The notes beneath the pieces are model-generated. The model was not told the DNA's origin and searched no databases. It saw only the letters and a program-made list of their open reading frames with translations. A program made the position numbers and the translations under genes. Of a stretch of 12,957 nucleotides of DNA, positions 1-6,929 are shown piece after piece; position 1 is the stretch's first letter; each line of letters opens with the position of its first letter. Source of the DNA: Oscillospiraceae bacterium (GTDB lineage: Bacteria; Bacillota; Clostridia; Oscillospirales; Ruminococcaceae); the NCBI GenBank assembly GCA_028694405.1, contig JAQUTM010000051.1, forward strand, positions 1 through 12,957, given 5' to 3'.

Positions 1-1
1 A

Positions 2-136
2 ATACCGGAAAGCGAGCAGATACAAACATGTGCATTAAGTGGAACCTGTTTACCCGCAAAAAGTGTAGAAAAACTGGTGTTTGAAAATATTGCGGGCCGT
101 ATTTGCGGCGAAGAGATTCCATTACTTATACGTTAA
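2..136 (+). CDS. 3' end of an unidentified protein (partial, cut by window edge)
   Basis: An open frame runs from the window edge to a TAA at 134-136 and gives 44 C-terminal residues. The other two plus frames are less convincing. The peptide ends in FENIAGRICGEEIPLLIR and has three cysteines, which does not let me name a family. The final part faintly resembles the C-terminal helix and tail of D-2-hydroxyacid dehydrogenases or LacI-type regulators, but this is too weak to use. The stop lies 24 bases before mgsA on the same strand with no terminator between, so the two are probably co-transcribed. The upstream part outside this window is needed to identify it. Confidence 0.55.
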   Translation: MPESEQIQTCALSGTCLPAKSVEKLVFENIAGRICGEEIPLLIR

Positions 137-160
137 TTAAAGGCTGGAGGCTAACCGAAA

Positions 161-565
161 ATGAATATTGCAATTATTGCGCATGACTCAAAAAAAGAAT
201 TGATGGTACAGTTTTGTATTGCATACTGCCGTGTATTATCACAACATAAATTGATTGCTACAGGCACTACAGGCAAATTAGTGGGAGAGGCAACCGGTTT
301 GGAAATTACACGTTTTCTTTCGGGTACACACGGGGGAGACCAGCAAATAGCAGCGCGTATTGCCTGTAATGAAATTGACTTGTTGCTGTTTTTTAGAGAC
401 CCTATCAGTGCAAAGCCACATGAGCCTAATGAGATGAATTTGTTGCGCCTTTGTGATGTGCACAACATTCCTATTGCAACCAATATTGCAACTGCCGAGG
501 TACTAATACACGGCTTAGAACGTGGAGACTTAGATTGGCGCAATATTGTTAACCCACAAAACTAA
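161..565 (+). CDS. mgsA: Methylglyoxal synthase
   Basis: MgsA converts dihydroxyacetone phosphate to methylglyoxal and phosphate in the cytosol, an overflow branch off glycolysis. The 134-residue product matches the short Bacillus/Clostridium form (E. coli has 152). Visible family motifs are IAHDSKK (residues 6-12), the phosphate loop TGTTG (34-38), SGTHGGDQQ (54-62, catalytic Asp60 = E. coli Asp71), FFRDP (77-81), and PHEPNEMNLLRLCDVHNIP (86-104, His87 = E. coli His98), then ATNIATAE. The ATG at 161 follows GGAGG (146-150) with 10 bases of spacing, which supports this start. Two departures from E. coli and B. subtilis enzymes stand out: Asn90 lies where they have catalytic Asp101, and SGTHGG replaces SGP(L/M)GG. 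Family assignment is secure; activity is less so because of Asn90. The gene probably shares a transcript with the upstream partial gene and ends at the terminator at 590-637. Confidence 0.95.
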   Translation: MNIAIIAHDSKKELMVQFCIAYCRVLSQHKLIATGTTGKLVGEATGLEITRFLSGTHGGDQQIAARIACNEIDLLLFFRDPISAKPHEPNEMNLLRLCDVHNIPIATNIATAEVLIHGLERGDLDWRNIVNPQN

Positions 566-589
566 AATAATTATTTATAAAAGTAATGC

Positions 590-637
590 AAAGCAGTTTT
601 TCAACTTTTTAGATTGAAAAGCTGCTTTTATTTTTTA
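590..637 (+). terminator. Rho-independent terminator after mgsA
   Basis: A 15-bp stem with one G-T pair is formed by arms 590-604 and 614-628 (AAAGCAGTTTTTCAA and TTGAAAAGCTGCTTT). It is followed by a T-rich run to 637 and lies 25 bases past the mgsA stop. Confidence 0.85.
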
Positions 638-660
638 CCTTTTGCAAAGACGAGGCAGAC

Positions 661-701
661 AAAAATAAAACCATCGGGCTGTAACAAAGCACCGATGGTT
701 T
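661..701 (-). terminator. Rho-independent terminator after the flippase gene
   Basis: Arms 668-677 (AAACCATCGG) and 692-701 (CCGATGGTTT) pair perfectly over 10 bp. On the minus strand the stem is followed by TTTTATTTTTG, so it terminates the minus-strand flippase gene whose stop is at 719. Together with the mgsA terminator it insulates two converging transcripts. Confidence 0.85.
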
Positions 702-718
702 GTAAAAGTTATTTTAAT

Positions 719-2236
719 TTATTTTTTACGCTTGATAAAGCCCAACGCTAAGTGCCACAGATACTGAAAGGCTTCTGACTTAAAAAACAAAAGCAAAAGG
801 ACTAAATTTGGAATAACAGCGACACAAACACATTTTATCAAAAAACCGCTTAAGGTTGCGGCGTTTATGTTTTTGGTGGAAAAGTAGGTTAAAGCACCTA
901 TTGCCAGCAGTAATATTCCATAAAAGGCTTGTGTTTTAAAATAGGAGGAAACCTTTTCTTTGAAATGTGCCGTGTAAAGCTTTAAGGGCTCGTACCAAAA
1001 ATTAGTAAGCAGACGGGAAAGGGTAGTGCCCAGTAAAATTCCCGGCAGCCCAATTACAAGACCAAGACCGATACTAAAAATTAAATTTAAAATGCTGGCA
1101 TACAGCGAAACGTATTTGGTTGCGTTAAACAGGCCGGTGGCATCTCTAAAATTCCAGATTGGCTGCAACATTCCCAACAGGTAAAAATTAATGCAAACAA
1201 TGGGCATTGCGGTATGCAACACAAAGTTTGCGTTAAACCAAAGTGTAATAAAGTCGTTAAACAGACAAAATAGGCTGATGGTGCAAAAAGCAAAAATCCA
1301 AAAAGAAAGAAAATTGATAATTTTGAATACTTGATATTGCTTTTTCGCAGAGGAATCCACACTTAAATTACCAATACTTGCCAACAAAGAAGAAAACAGA
1401 GCCGTAGTAAAAGCCGTGATAGAATTGATAATCATATTATAGTTAGAATAGTAGCCTACAATAACGGTACCGATTAAAGTAGATATTAAAAGATAATCTG
1501 TATTTTTTAAAATTACATCGCCTATTTTGTATAAAAACATAGATTTTATACTAAAAAATATTTCTTTCTTTTCCTCTGGCAATATAACTTCTTTTTGTTT
1601 TAGATGCGGATAGTGTTTAAAGGCTCTTGTTGCAATAAATCTATCGCGCACAAGCCAGATTATACCTCTGATTATCAAGTAAAGAAAAAAATTGCGGAAA
1701 ATAATCAGTGCCAAAATTTGAAAGATATAAATAAATATGGTGAAACAGCAGTCATAAATTTTTATTTTATAAAATTTTTGGTCTGCCAAATACAAATTCT
1801 GGTAAAAGCTATATATATAAGTAACACAAGTGGAAAGCAAAGCCGCAACATAGTAAAGAGTTAAGTGCTCTATGGGCTGGTCTAACTTTATAAAAAAATT
1901 TAAAAAAGGGATTAAGCACAGTCCACCGCCAAATATAACAATACCGATGGTGTGATAAATTTTTTTAAATAAGTTTATAATGGCCGAAACTTTTCGGGTA
2001 TCTCCCTCCGCCAAGGGCTTGTACAGGCAAAAAATAATGGCATTTCCCACGCCAAGCTCTGCTATAGAAAGTAGCGCAAGAACGTCATAAAAAACGCTGT
2101 TTAAGCCTAAAAATACCTCTCCCAGACAATAGACCAAAATGGTGCGAGAAACAAAGTTAAGAATGGTTAAAAGCACCTGATAGGCAATACTTACAGCCAA
2201 ATTGCGTGCCGAATTTGCAGTACGGGACTCGTTCAT
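719..2236 (-). CDS. Polysaccharide/lipid-linked sugar flippase (MOP/Wzx-like)
   Basis: This is a very hydrophobic 505-residue membrane protein with about 12-14 predicted transmembrane helices spread over its full length. Its N-terminal block is typical of Gram-positive polysaccharide biosynthesis proteins of the MOP superfamily: SRT near the start, then SRTILVYCLGEVFLGLNSVF, AELGVGNAIIF and LYKPLAEGD. Such proteins flip lipid-linked sugars across the cytoplasmic membrane; the substrate cannot be read from sequence. Start choice: an ATG two codons upstream (2242) is only 3 bases from AGGAG (2246-2250), whereas the ATG at 2236 has 9-base spacing, so 2236 is preferred. The gene has its own promoter (2307-2335) and terminator. 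No glycosyltransferase or capsule gene adjoins it, which is odd because flippases usually sit inside such clusters. Its codons look more A+T-rich than those of hisS and aspS, consistent with transfer but also with its Phe/Ile/Leu-rich composition. Confidence 0.87.
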   Translation of the reverse strand: MNESRTANSARNLAVSIAYQVLLTILNFVSRTILVYCLGEVFLGLNSVFYDVLALLSIAELGVGNAIIFCLYKPLAEGDTRKVSAIINLFKKIYHTIGIVIFGGGLCLIPFLNFFIKLDQPIEHLTLYYVAALLSTCVTYIYSFYQNLYLADQKFYKIKIYDCCFTIFIYIFQILALIIFRNFFLYLIIRGIIWLVRDRFIATRAFKHYPHLKQKEVILPEEKKEIFFSIKSMFLYKIGDVILKNTDYLLISTLIGTVIVGYYSNYNMIINSITAFTTALFSSLLASIGNLSVDSSAKKQYQVFKIINFLSFWIFAFCTISLFCLFNDFITLWFNANFVLHTAMPIVCINFYLLGMLQPIWNFRDATGLFNATKYVSLYASILNLIFSIGLGLVIGLPGILLGTTLSRLLTNFWYEPLKLYTAHFKEKVSSYFKTQAFYGILLLAIGALTYFSTKNINAATLSGFLIKCVCVAVIPNLVLLLLFFKSEAFQYLWHLALGFIKRKK

Positions 2237-2306
2237 ACCCATAATCTCCTGAACAATATAGTAAATATAAAAAAGACAATATAAAATAATAACTGTATTG
2301 TTTTAA

Positions 2307-2335
2307 AGTATACGATAAGCGGGGGAAAAGGTCAA
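2307..2335 (-). promoter_or_regulatory. Sigma-A-type promoter for the flippase gene
   Basis: Read on the minus strand, TTGACC (2335-2330) and TATACT (2312-2307) are separated by exactly 17 bases. Transcription would start near 2300 and leave a leader of about 60 bases before the flippase start. The match is to the vegetative sigma consensus only; no operator is obvious. Confidence 0.7.
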
Positions 2336-2421
2336 ACTTGGTTAAAATAGCAAACCGTATCCAAAATACAAATCGTATAGGGTGCGCAAAAGAGAATTTA
2401 AAGCACGCGTGTGTACAGTTG

Positions 2422-2450
2422 TTGTAAAACAGTGCAAAAAGCAGTATAAT
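2422..2450 (+). promoter_or_regulatory. Sigma-A-type promoter for hisS-aspS
   Basis: TTGTAA (2422-2427) and a perfect TATAAT (2445-2450) are separated by 17 bases. The predicted transcript starts near 2457 and has a leader of about 170 bases before hisS. An 8-bp palindrome CACGCGTG (2404-2411) lies just upstream of the -35 box. The rest of the 2243-2629 intergenic region shows only this promoter, the divergent flippase promoter and a weak leader hairpin. Confidence 0.65.
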
Positions 2451-2489
2451 AATAAATTGTAAAAAAGTTACCTGTGCCACTGTATTTAC

Positions 2490-2527
2490 GGCGGTTTTGG
2501 AAAATTTGCAGCATACCCGCCCTTTTT
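2490..2527 (+). promoter_or_regulatory. Weak attenuator-like hairpin in the hisS leader
   Basis: In the hisS leader, GGCGG (2490-2494) can pair with CCGCC (2517-2521), and TTTTT (2523-2527) follows one base later. The stem is only 5 bp with a 22-base loop, so it is a poor terminator alone. I looked for the T-box antiterminator sequence that often precedes synthetase genes in Firmicutes and did not find it. Confidence 0.25.
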
Positions 2528-2629
2528 AAAATAAAGGCTTGGTGCAAAAACAAAAACATATACACAGTTAGCCCACAAAAACAGAGAAAAAGCAAAATGC
2601 TACATAAAAAAGAGGACGAGGAGAAAGTT

Positions 2630-3892
2630 ATGGCAGTTAAATATACAAAACCAAAAGGCGTACAGGATTTATTGCCCACAGACAGTTATAAGTGGCTTTA
2701 TGTAGAGGAAAAGCTGCGCAAAATTGTAGGGCTTTTTGGCTATAAAGAAATTCGTTTGCCTACTTTTGAGCATACAGAAGTATTTGCACGCGGTGTGGGA
2801 GACACCACAGATATTGTAAGCAAAGAAATGTACACCTTTTTAGATAAAGGAAACAGAAGCATTACGCTGCGCCCGGAGGGTACCAGCGGCGTAGTACGCG
2901 CAGTGCTGGAAAACGGTTTGCTGGGCAGCGCCCCCATGCCCCTGAAAGCCTATTATCTGCAAAGCTGTTTTCGCTATGAAAAAGCGCAAAAAGGACGCTT
3001 GCGAGAGTTTCACCAACTGGGTATTGAGTGCTTTGGCACCAATGCACCCGAAAGTGACGCAGAAGTAATAGCAACAGCGGCGGCGATTTTAAAAGAAATG
3101 GGCGTTAAAAGCGTAAAATTAGAAATCAACTCTATTGGCTGTAAAAGCTGCAGGCCTAAATTTTATGCCGCTTTAAAAGAATATTTTGACCAGTATAAAG
3201 CTCAACTGTGTGAAACCTGCCTTACCCGCATGGAAAAGAACCCTATGCGCATTTTAGATTGTAAAGAGCAGCGTTGTCACGAAATAGCACAAGGTGCACC
3301 TAACATTTTAGATTATATTTGTGAGGACTGTAAGGCACACTTTGAACGTGTACAAGCCTGTTTAGCGGCAATGGACATCAGCTTTACCATTAACCCCACT
3401 ATTGTACGCGGTTTAGATTATTACAGCAACACAGTGTTTGAGTTTATTCATACAGGCGTAGGTACACAAGGTACTGTTTGCGGCGGCGGCCGCTATAACG
3501 GCTTGGTAGAAGAATTTGAAGGCGTACCCACGCCGGCTGTTGGCTTTGGTATGGGTGTAGAACGATTGTTAATGGCAATGGAGGACGAGGGTGCGGTAAT
3601 CCCTGCGGCGCAAACGCCTGTGCTGTATGTGGCAAGCCTTGGCGAAAAGGGAAAAACGCAGGCGGTACGGCTTGTAAATATGCTGCGCGGCAAGGGTCTG
3701 TATGCGGAATATGATGTAGTTGGCCGCGGATTAAAGCCGCAGATGAAATATGCCAACAAAATTGGTGCCAAGTATACCTTGGTGTTGGGGGATAATGAGG
3801 TTGACACCCTTACTGCCAACCTGAAACGTATGGAAGATGGCATGGAAACTGAAATAAAACTGGACGAGACGTTGGCAGATGCCTTAGTTTAG
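2630..3892 (+). CDS. hisS: Histidyl-tRNA synthetase
   Basis: HisRS charges tRNA-His with histidine using ATP in the cytosol. The 420-residue length is normal for the bacterial enzyme. Class II core features are visible: RPEGTSGVVRA (81-91), motif 2 region FRYEKAQKGRLREFHQ (114-129), the histidine-specific VRGLDYYSNTVFEF (259-272), GGGRYNGLV (285-293) and motif 3 GFGMGVERLL (305-314). The C-terminal part from about 330 is the HGTP-type anticodon-binding domain. The insertion domain carries four cysteine pairs (171/174, 194/197, 211/216, 231/234), suggesting a structural metal site. The ATG at 2630 has GAGGAG (2618-2623) 6 bases upstream. The frame stays open to a GTG at 2474, but that extension has no comparable ribosome site and is not family-like. 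aspS follows after 50 bases with no terminator, so the two form an operon. Confidence 0.97.
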   Translation: MAVKYTKPKGVQDLLPTDSYKWLYVEEKLRKIVGLFGYKEIRLPTFEHTEVFARGVGDTTDIVSKEMYTFLDKGNRSITLRPEGTSGVVRAVLENGLLGSAPMPLKAYYLQSCFRYEKAQKGRLREFHQLGIECFGTNAPESDAEVIATAAAILKEMGVKSVKLEINSIGCKSCRPKFYAALKEYFDQYKAQLCETCLTRMEKNPMRILDCKEQRCHEIAQGAPNILDYICEDCKAHFERVQACLAAMDISFTINPTIVRGLDYYSNTVFEFIHTGVGTQGTVCGGGRYNGLVEEFEGVPTPAVGFGMGVERLLMAMEDEGAVIPAAQTPVLYVASLGEKGKTQAVRLVNMLRGKGLYAEYDVVGRGLKPQMKYANKIGAKYTLVLGDNEVDTLTANLKRMEDGMETEIKLDETLADALV

Positions 3893-3942
3893 CAGATGTG
3901 GTATTTTTAAAGATAAATGCAATTTTAAGGAGATAAATAAAA

Positions 3943-5727
3943 ATGGAAACAATGGGTAATTTGCGCCGCACGCACTATTGCGGCACTTTGCGGGCGGCCG
4001 ACGCAGGCAAAGAAATAACAGTTGCCGGCAGTGTGGCAAAAAACCGCGACAAGGGCGGTTTGGTTTTTGTTGATTTGCGTGATACAAGCGGTATTTTACA
4101 GCTGACATTTGACGAAAATACCCCTAAGGCAATATTTGAAAAGGCCGGTACCTTGCGCAGTGAGTATGTAATTATGGCAAAAGGACTTGTACGAGAGCGC
4201 AGTGCAAAGACAGATAAAATTGCAACAGGCGACGTAGAACTGGACGTGACAGAGCTTCGCATTTTAAGCGACGCTGAAATTACACCATTTGAAATTAAAG
4301 ATGGGGTAAAGGTTCGTGATGACCTGCGCCTGAAATATCGCTATTTGGATTTGCGTCGTCCCGAGGCACATGAGCCTATCGTAATGCGCCACCGCATTAC
4401 AAAAATTGCGCGCGATTACTATGACCAAAATCATTTTGTAGAAATTGAAACTCCTATTATGGTAAAAAGTACCCCGGAGGGTGCACGCGACTATTTAATA
4501 CCCAGCCGTGTACAGCAAGGCCGCTTTTTTGCCTTGCCCCAAAGCCCGCAGCTTTACAAACAGCTGCTCATGCTTTCCGGTTTTGACCGCTATATGCAAA
4601 TTGCCCGCTGCTTCCGCGACGAAGATTTGCGTGCAGACCGTCAGCCCGAGTTTACTCAAATTGACCTTGAGATGAGCTTTGTAGACGAAAACGACATTAT
4701 GACCGTAAACGAAGGTTTTATCAAAAAGGTGTTTAAAGAGCTGCTAAACGAAGAAGTACAAACACCGTTTTTGCGTATGCCCTATAAAGAGGCTATGAGT
4801 CGTTTTGGCTCGGATAAACCGGATACGCGCTTTGGCTTAGAGTTGGTAGACATTACTGACACCGTAAAAGACAGCGAATTTATTGTATTTAGCGGCCCTA
4901 TAAGTGCAGGCGGCACCGTACATGCCATTAACGCAAAGGGCTTAGCAGATAAATTAACCCGTAAAGAAATTGACAAGCTGGTAGAAGTTGCAAAAACCTA
5001 TGGTGCAAAAGGTTTGGCCTACACTCGTTTAACGGCAGATGGAGAGACCAGCAGCTACGAAAAGAAATGTACCGAGGCAGAGGTGGCTGCTATTCGCGCT
5101 AAATTAGATGCGCAGGTAGGCGACGTACTGCTTATTTGCGGCGGTGAGGACACAGAGGAAGCCTGTACGGCACTGGGTCAAGTGCGCTTGGAAATTGGCA
5201 AAAAGTTTGAACTGTTTAATCCCAAGCAGTTTAATTTCCTGTGGGTAACCGAGTTTCCGCTGTTTGAGTACAGCAAAGAGGACGGCCGTTATTACGCAAA
5301 GCATCACCCGTTTACCATGCCTATGCAAGAGGATATGGATAAGATAGAAAGCGACCCTGCCAACGCTCGTGCCCGTGCTTACGACATGGTGCTGAACGGC
5401 TGTGAACTGGGCGGTGGTTCTATCCGTATCAACGACCCGCAAATTCAAAAGCGTATGTTCCGCGCTTTGGGCTTTACCGAAGAACGCGCACAGGAGAGCT
5501 TTGGCTTTTTGATAGAGGCATACAAATACGGCGCACCTCCACACGGCGGCATGGCATACGGCTTAGACCGTCTGTGTATGTTGATGTTGGGTACAGATTC
5601 TATTCGTGAGGTAATTGCATTTCCAAAAGTGCAAAATTCCGGTGAACTGATGACCGGCTGCCCCGAAACGGTAGAACAAAAGCAACTGGACGAATTGGCG
5701 ATTGCTTTGGTACAGCCACAGCCGTAA
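3943..5727 (+). CDS. aspS: Aspartyl-tRNA synthetase (bacterial type)
   Basis: AspRS charges tRNA-Asp with aspartate. The 594-residue length and domain order are those of bacterial AspRS: N-terminal OB-fold anticodon-binding domain (about 8-110), class II catalytic core interrupted by a GAD insertion (about 290-420), then the C-terminal core. Visible signatures include YRYLDLRRP (132-140), STPEGARDYLIPSRV (176-190), motif 2 FRDEDLRADRQPEFTQ (224-239), KHHPFTMP (453-460), ELGGGSIRI (488-496) and motif 3 GMAYGLDRL (536-544). The ATG at 3943 follows AAGGAG (3927-3932) with 10-base spacing; an ATG at 3952 would be too far. Residue Lys37 aligns with E. coli Leu30, the position that is His in some non-discriminating AspRSs, so whether it also charges tRNA-Asn cannot be decided here. 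It is co-transcribed with hisS and ends at the 5748-5810 terminator. Confidence 0.97.
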   Translation: METMGNLRRTHYCGTLRAADAGKEITVAGSVAKNRDKGGLVFVDLRDTSGILQLTFDENTPKAIFEKAGTLRSEYVIMAKGLVRERSAKTDKIATGDVELDVTELRILSDAEITPFEIKDGVKVRDDLRLKYRYLDLRRPEAHEPIVMRHRITKIARDYYDQNHFVEIETPIMVKSTPEGARDYLIPSRVQQGRFFALPQSPQLYKQLLMLSGFDRYMQIARCFRDEDLRADRQPEFTQIDLEMSFVDENDIMTVNEGFIKKVFKELLNEEVQTPFLRMPYKEAMSRFGSDKPDTRFGLELVDITDTVKDSEFIVFSGPISAGGTVHAINAKGLADKLTRKEIDKLVEVAKTYGAKGLAYTRLTADGETSSYEKKCTEAEVAAIRAKLDAQVGDVLLICGGEDTEEACTALGQVRLEIGKKFELFNPKQFNFLWVTEFPLFEYSKEDGRYYAKHHPFTMPMQEDMDKIESDPANARARAYDMVLNGCELGGGSIRINDPQIQKRMFRALGFTEERAQESFGFLIEAYKYGAPPHGGMAYGLDRLCMLMLGTDSIREVIAFPKVQNSGELMTGCPETVEQKQLDELAIALVQPQP

Positions 5728-5747
5728 CGCTTAAAAAACAGTAAAAA

Positions 5748-5810
5748 AGAGAGTATTGTGTCCCCGCCGATTTTATACTATGGCGGTAGAATACAATACT
5801 CTTTTTTTGT
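5748..5810. terminator. Bidirectional terminator between aspS and the MBL-fold gene
   Basis: An outer 10-bp stem (AGAGTATTGT 5750-5759 with ACAATACTCT 5793-5802) encloses an inner CCGCC/GGCGG stem. On the plus strand it is followed by seven T. On the minus strand it is followed by CTTTTTTAC, so it can serve both converging genes. The remaining bases to 5880 hold nothing I can assign. Confidence 0.85.
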
Positions 5811-5880
5811 ATTTTGAATGAAATTACAAATTAAAAGGGTTTGGGTAAAGCAAACAACAATGTTTAACAGCTACTTAGTG

Positions 5881-6684
5881 CTAGAGGGGAATGACCTCTA
5901 AATCATCGGGCACAGCTATGTTGCCGCTAAAATATTGGGCGGCTTCGGCAGTGTAACGCTGTTTGCGATGGGATAAATCACTTTGCTCGGTGTGCCACAG
6001 CAACAGGTTTTTCACTTGAAGCCGCTGCGCTAATAGGGCGGCATCTTTAGCGGTGGAGTGATTTTTTTCGTAAGGCTTAAAGCGGTCTGCCTCATCATAC
6101 AGGCAAAAAGCCTCACAGAGCAGCCAGTGTGCTTTTTCGGCGTATTTTTCGCAATGCGGGCTAACCGGCTCATCTCCCATAAAGGTTAATACTGTGCCGT
6201 TTGTAAGCGACACCGTATATCCGAATTGGCGCGCTTTTGTAGAGCCTATATCAAAAAAAGTAAAGGTATGCTCTGCAATGGTGCGCGTTTCGGTGTCTTG
6301 CACAGGCAAAATAAAAATGCGGTTATCAAATAAAGCAGTCATTTTTTTTTGTAAGGTGAGGTTACACAGCGTCTTAATAGTTTGCACCAGCTCGCTGTGG
6401 CAGTAAATGCGCAGGTTTCCTTGGTAGCGGCCGCGGTGTATGCCGGCGGCAATCAGGCGTACCAACCAAACCACCCCTAAAATATGGTCGCAGTGCTCAT
6501 GGGTTATAAAAATATCGTGTATATGGGATAAATTTATTTTCGCTTTCTCCAGCTGTGTTATGATACCATTGCCGCCGCCGCAATCTGTTAAAACCCAGTT
6601 GTTATTTAAGTTTAGGGCAAAGCATGTGTTAAAGCAGCGGGTTACAGTGGCGTTTCCTGTACCTAAAACGTGCAGTGTATCCAT
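5881..6684 (-). CDS. MBL-fold metallo-hydrolase, RNase Z-like superfamily
   Basis: This 267-residue protein has the metallo-beta-lactamase fold. The N-terminal VLGTGNATVTRCFNT and LTDCGGGN resemble RNase Z and related hydrolases. The metal motif is H62-E-H64-C-D66-H67, with D171 in FMGDEP as a likely bridging ligand and H209 (KNHST) and H231 (LWHTE) as further candidates. The segments LLCEAFCLYDEAD, RFKPYEKNHSTAKDA and LLLWHTE are, from memory, typical of an uncharacterised MBL subfamily common in Clostridia and streptococci, so I do not call it RNase Z. The substrate is unknown. Start choice: a TTG at 6690 is only 1 base from AGGAG (6692-6696), whereas the ATG at 6684 has 7-base spacing. It is a single-gene unit, divergent from the GGDEF gene and convergent with aspS. 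Confidence 0.85.
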   Translation of the reverse strand: MDTLHVLGTGNATVTRCFNTCFALNLNNNWVLTDCGGGNGIITQLEKAKINLSHIHDIFITHEHCDHILGVVWLVRLIAAGIHRGRYQGNLRIYCHSELVQTIKTLCNLTLQKKMTALFDNRIFILPVQDTETRTIAEHTFTFFDIGSTKARQFGYTVSLTNGTVLTFMGDEPVSPHCEKYAEKAHWLLCEAFCLYDEADRFKPYEKNHSTAKDAALLAQRLQVKNLLLWHTEQSDLSHRKQRYTAEAAQYFSGNIAVPDDLEVIPL

Positions 6685-6768
6685 TATCAATCTCCTGTTC
6701 CGGTTTGTTTTACAGTGCTTGTCTAAATCTTAAAAAAGCACAGGGCCGATACTTTTTATAAAACTATT

Positions 6769-6799
6769 ATTATAATAAATATAATATGCATTTTGACAA
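6769..6799 (-). promoter_or_regulatory. Possible promoter for the MBL-fold gene
   Basis: Read on the minus strand, TTGTCA (6799-6794) is followed after 19 bases by TATAAT (6774-6769). The spacing is long and the region is so A+T-rich that chance matches are expected; an ATTATA at 17-base spacing is an alternative. Confidence 0.35.
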
Positions 6800-6868
6800 A
6801 ACACAATAAAAACTTAAAAGGTATACGAAATTATATCTTTAAAGGGAGAGGTAATCCTACGCGAAAGG

Positions 6869-6897
6869 TTTTGTTTTATAGGGAAATCTGGTATAAT
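6869..6897 (+). promoter_or_regulatory. Extended -10 promoter for the GGDEF gene
   Basis: TATAAT (6892-6897) is preceded by TGG, which gives an extended -10 (TGnTATAAT). A poor -35 candidate, TTTTGT (6869-6874), lies 17 bases upstream. Transcription would start near 6904 and leave a leader of about 26 bases before the ATG at 6930. Confidence 0.5.
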
Positions 6898-6929
6898 ATA
6901 ACAAAGGAAAAAGGGACGGGGGAAGAAAA

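Noticed and set aside
2474..2629. N-terminal extension of hisS from a GTG at 2474 or an ATG at 2597
   Set aside because: Neither has a good ribosome site, the added residues are not family-like, and the ATG at 2630 has GAGGAG at 6 bases and gives the normal HisRS length.
5104..5544. Minus-strand open frame of 146 codons inside aspS
   Set aside because: aspS is unmistakable in the other strand across this whole stretch, and this frame has no supporting signal.
5818..5901. A 27-codon plus-strand frame starting ATG AAA TTA between the aspS terminator and the MBL-fold gene
   Set aside because: There is no ribosome site (the T-run of a terminator lies just upstream), it overlaps the end of the convergent gene, and the peptide shows no recognisable pattern.
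6830..6900. Riboswitch-like sequence (GGGAGAGGTAATCC, then GCGAAAGG) upstream of the GGDEF gene, considered as a cyclic-di-GMP riboswitch
   Set aside because: It does not match the conserved core of cyclic-di-GMP-I or -II riboswitches as I know them, and the likely promoter lies at its downstream end, so it would not be transcribed with the gene.
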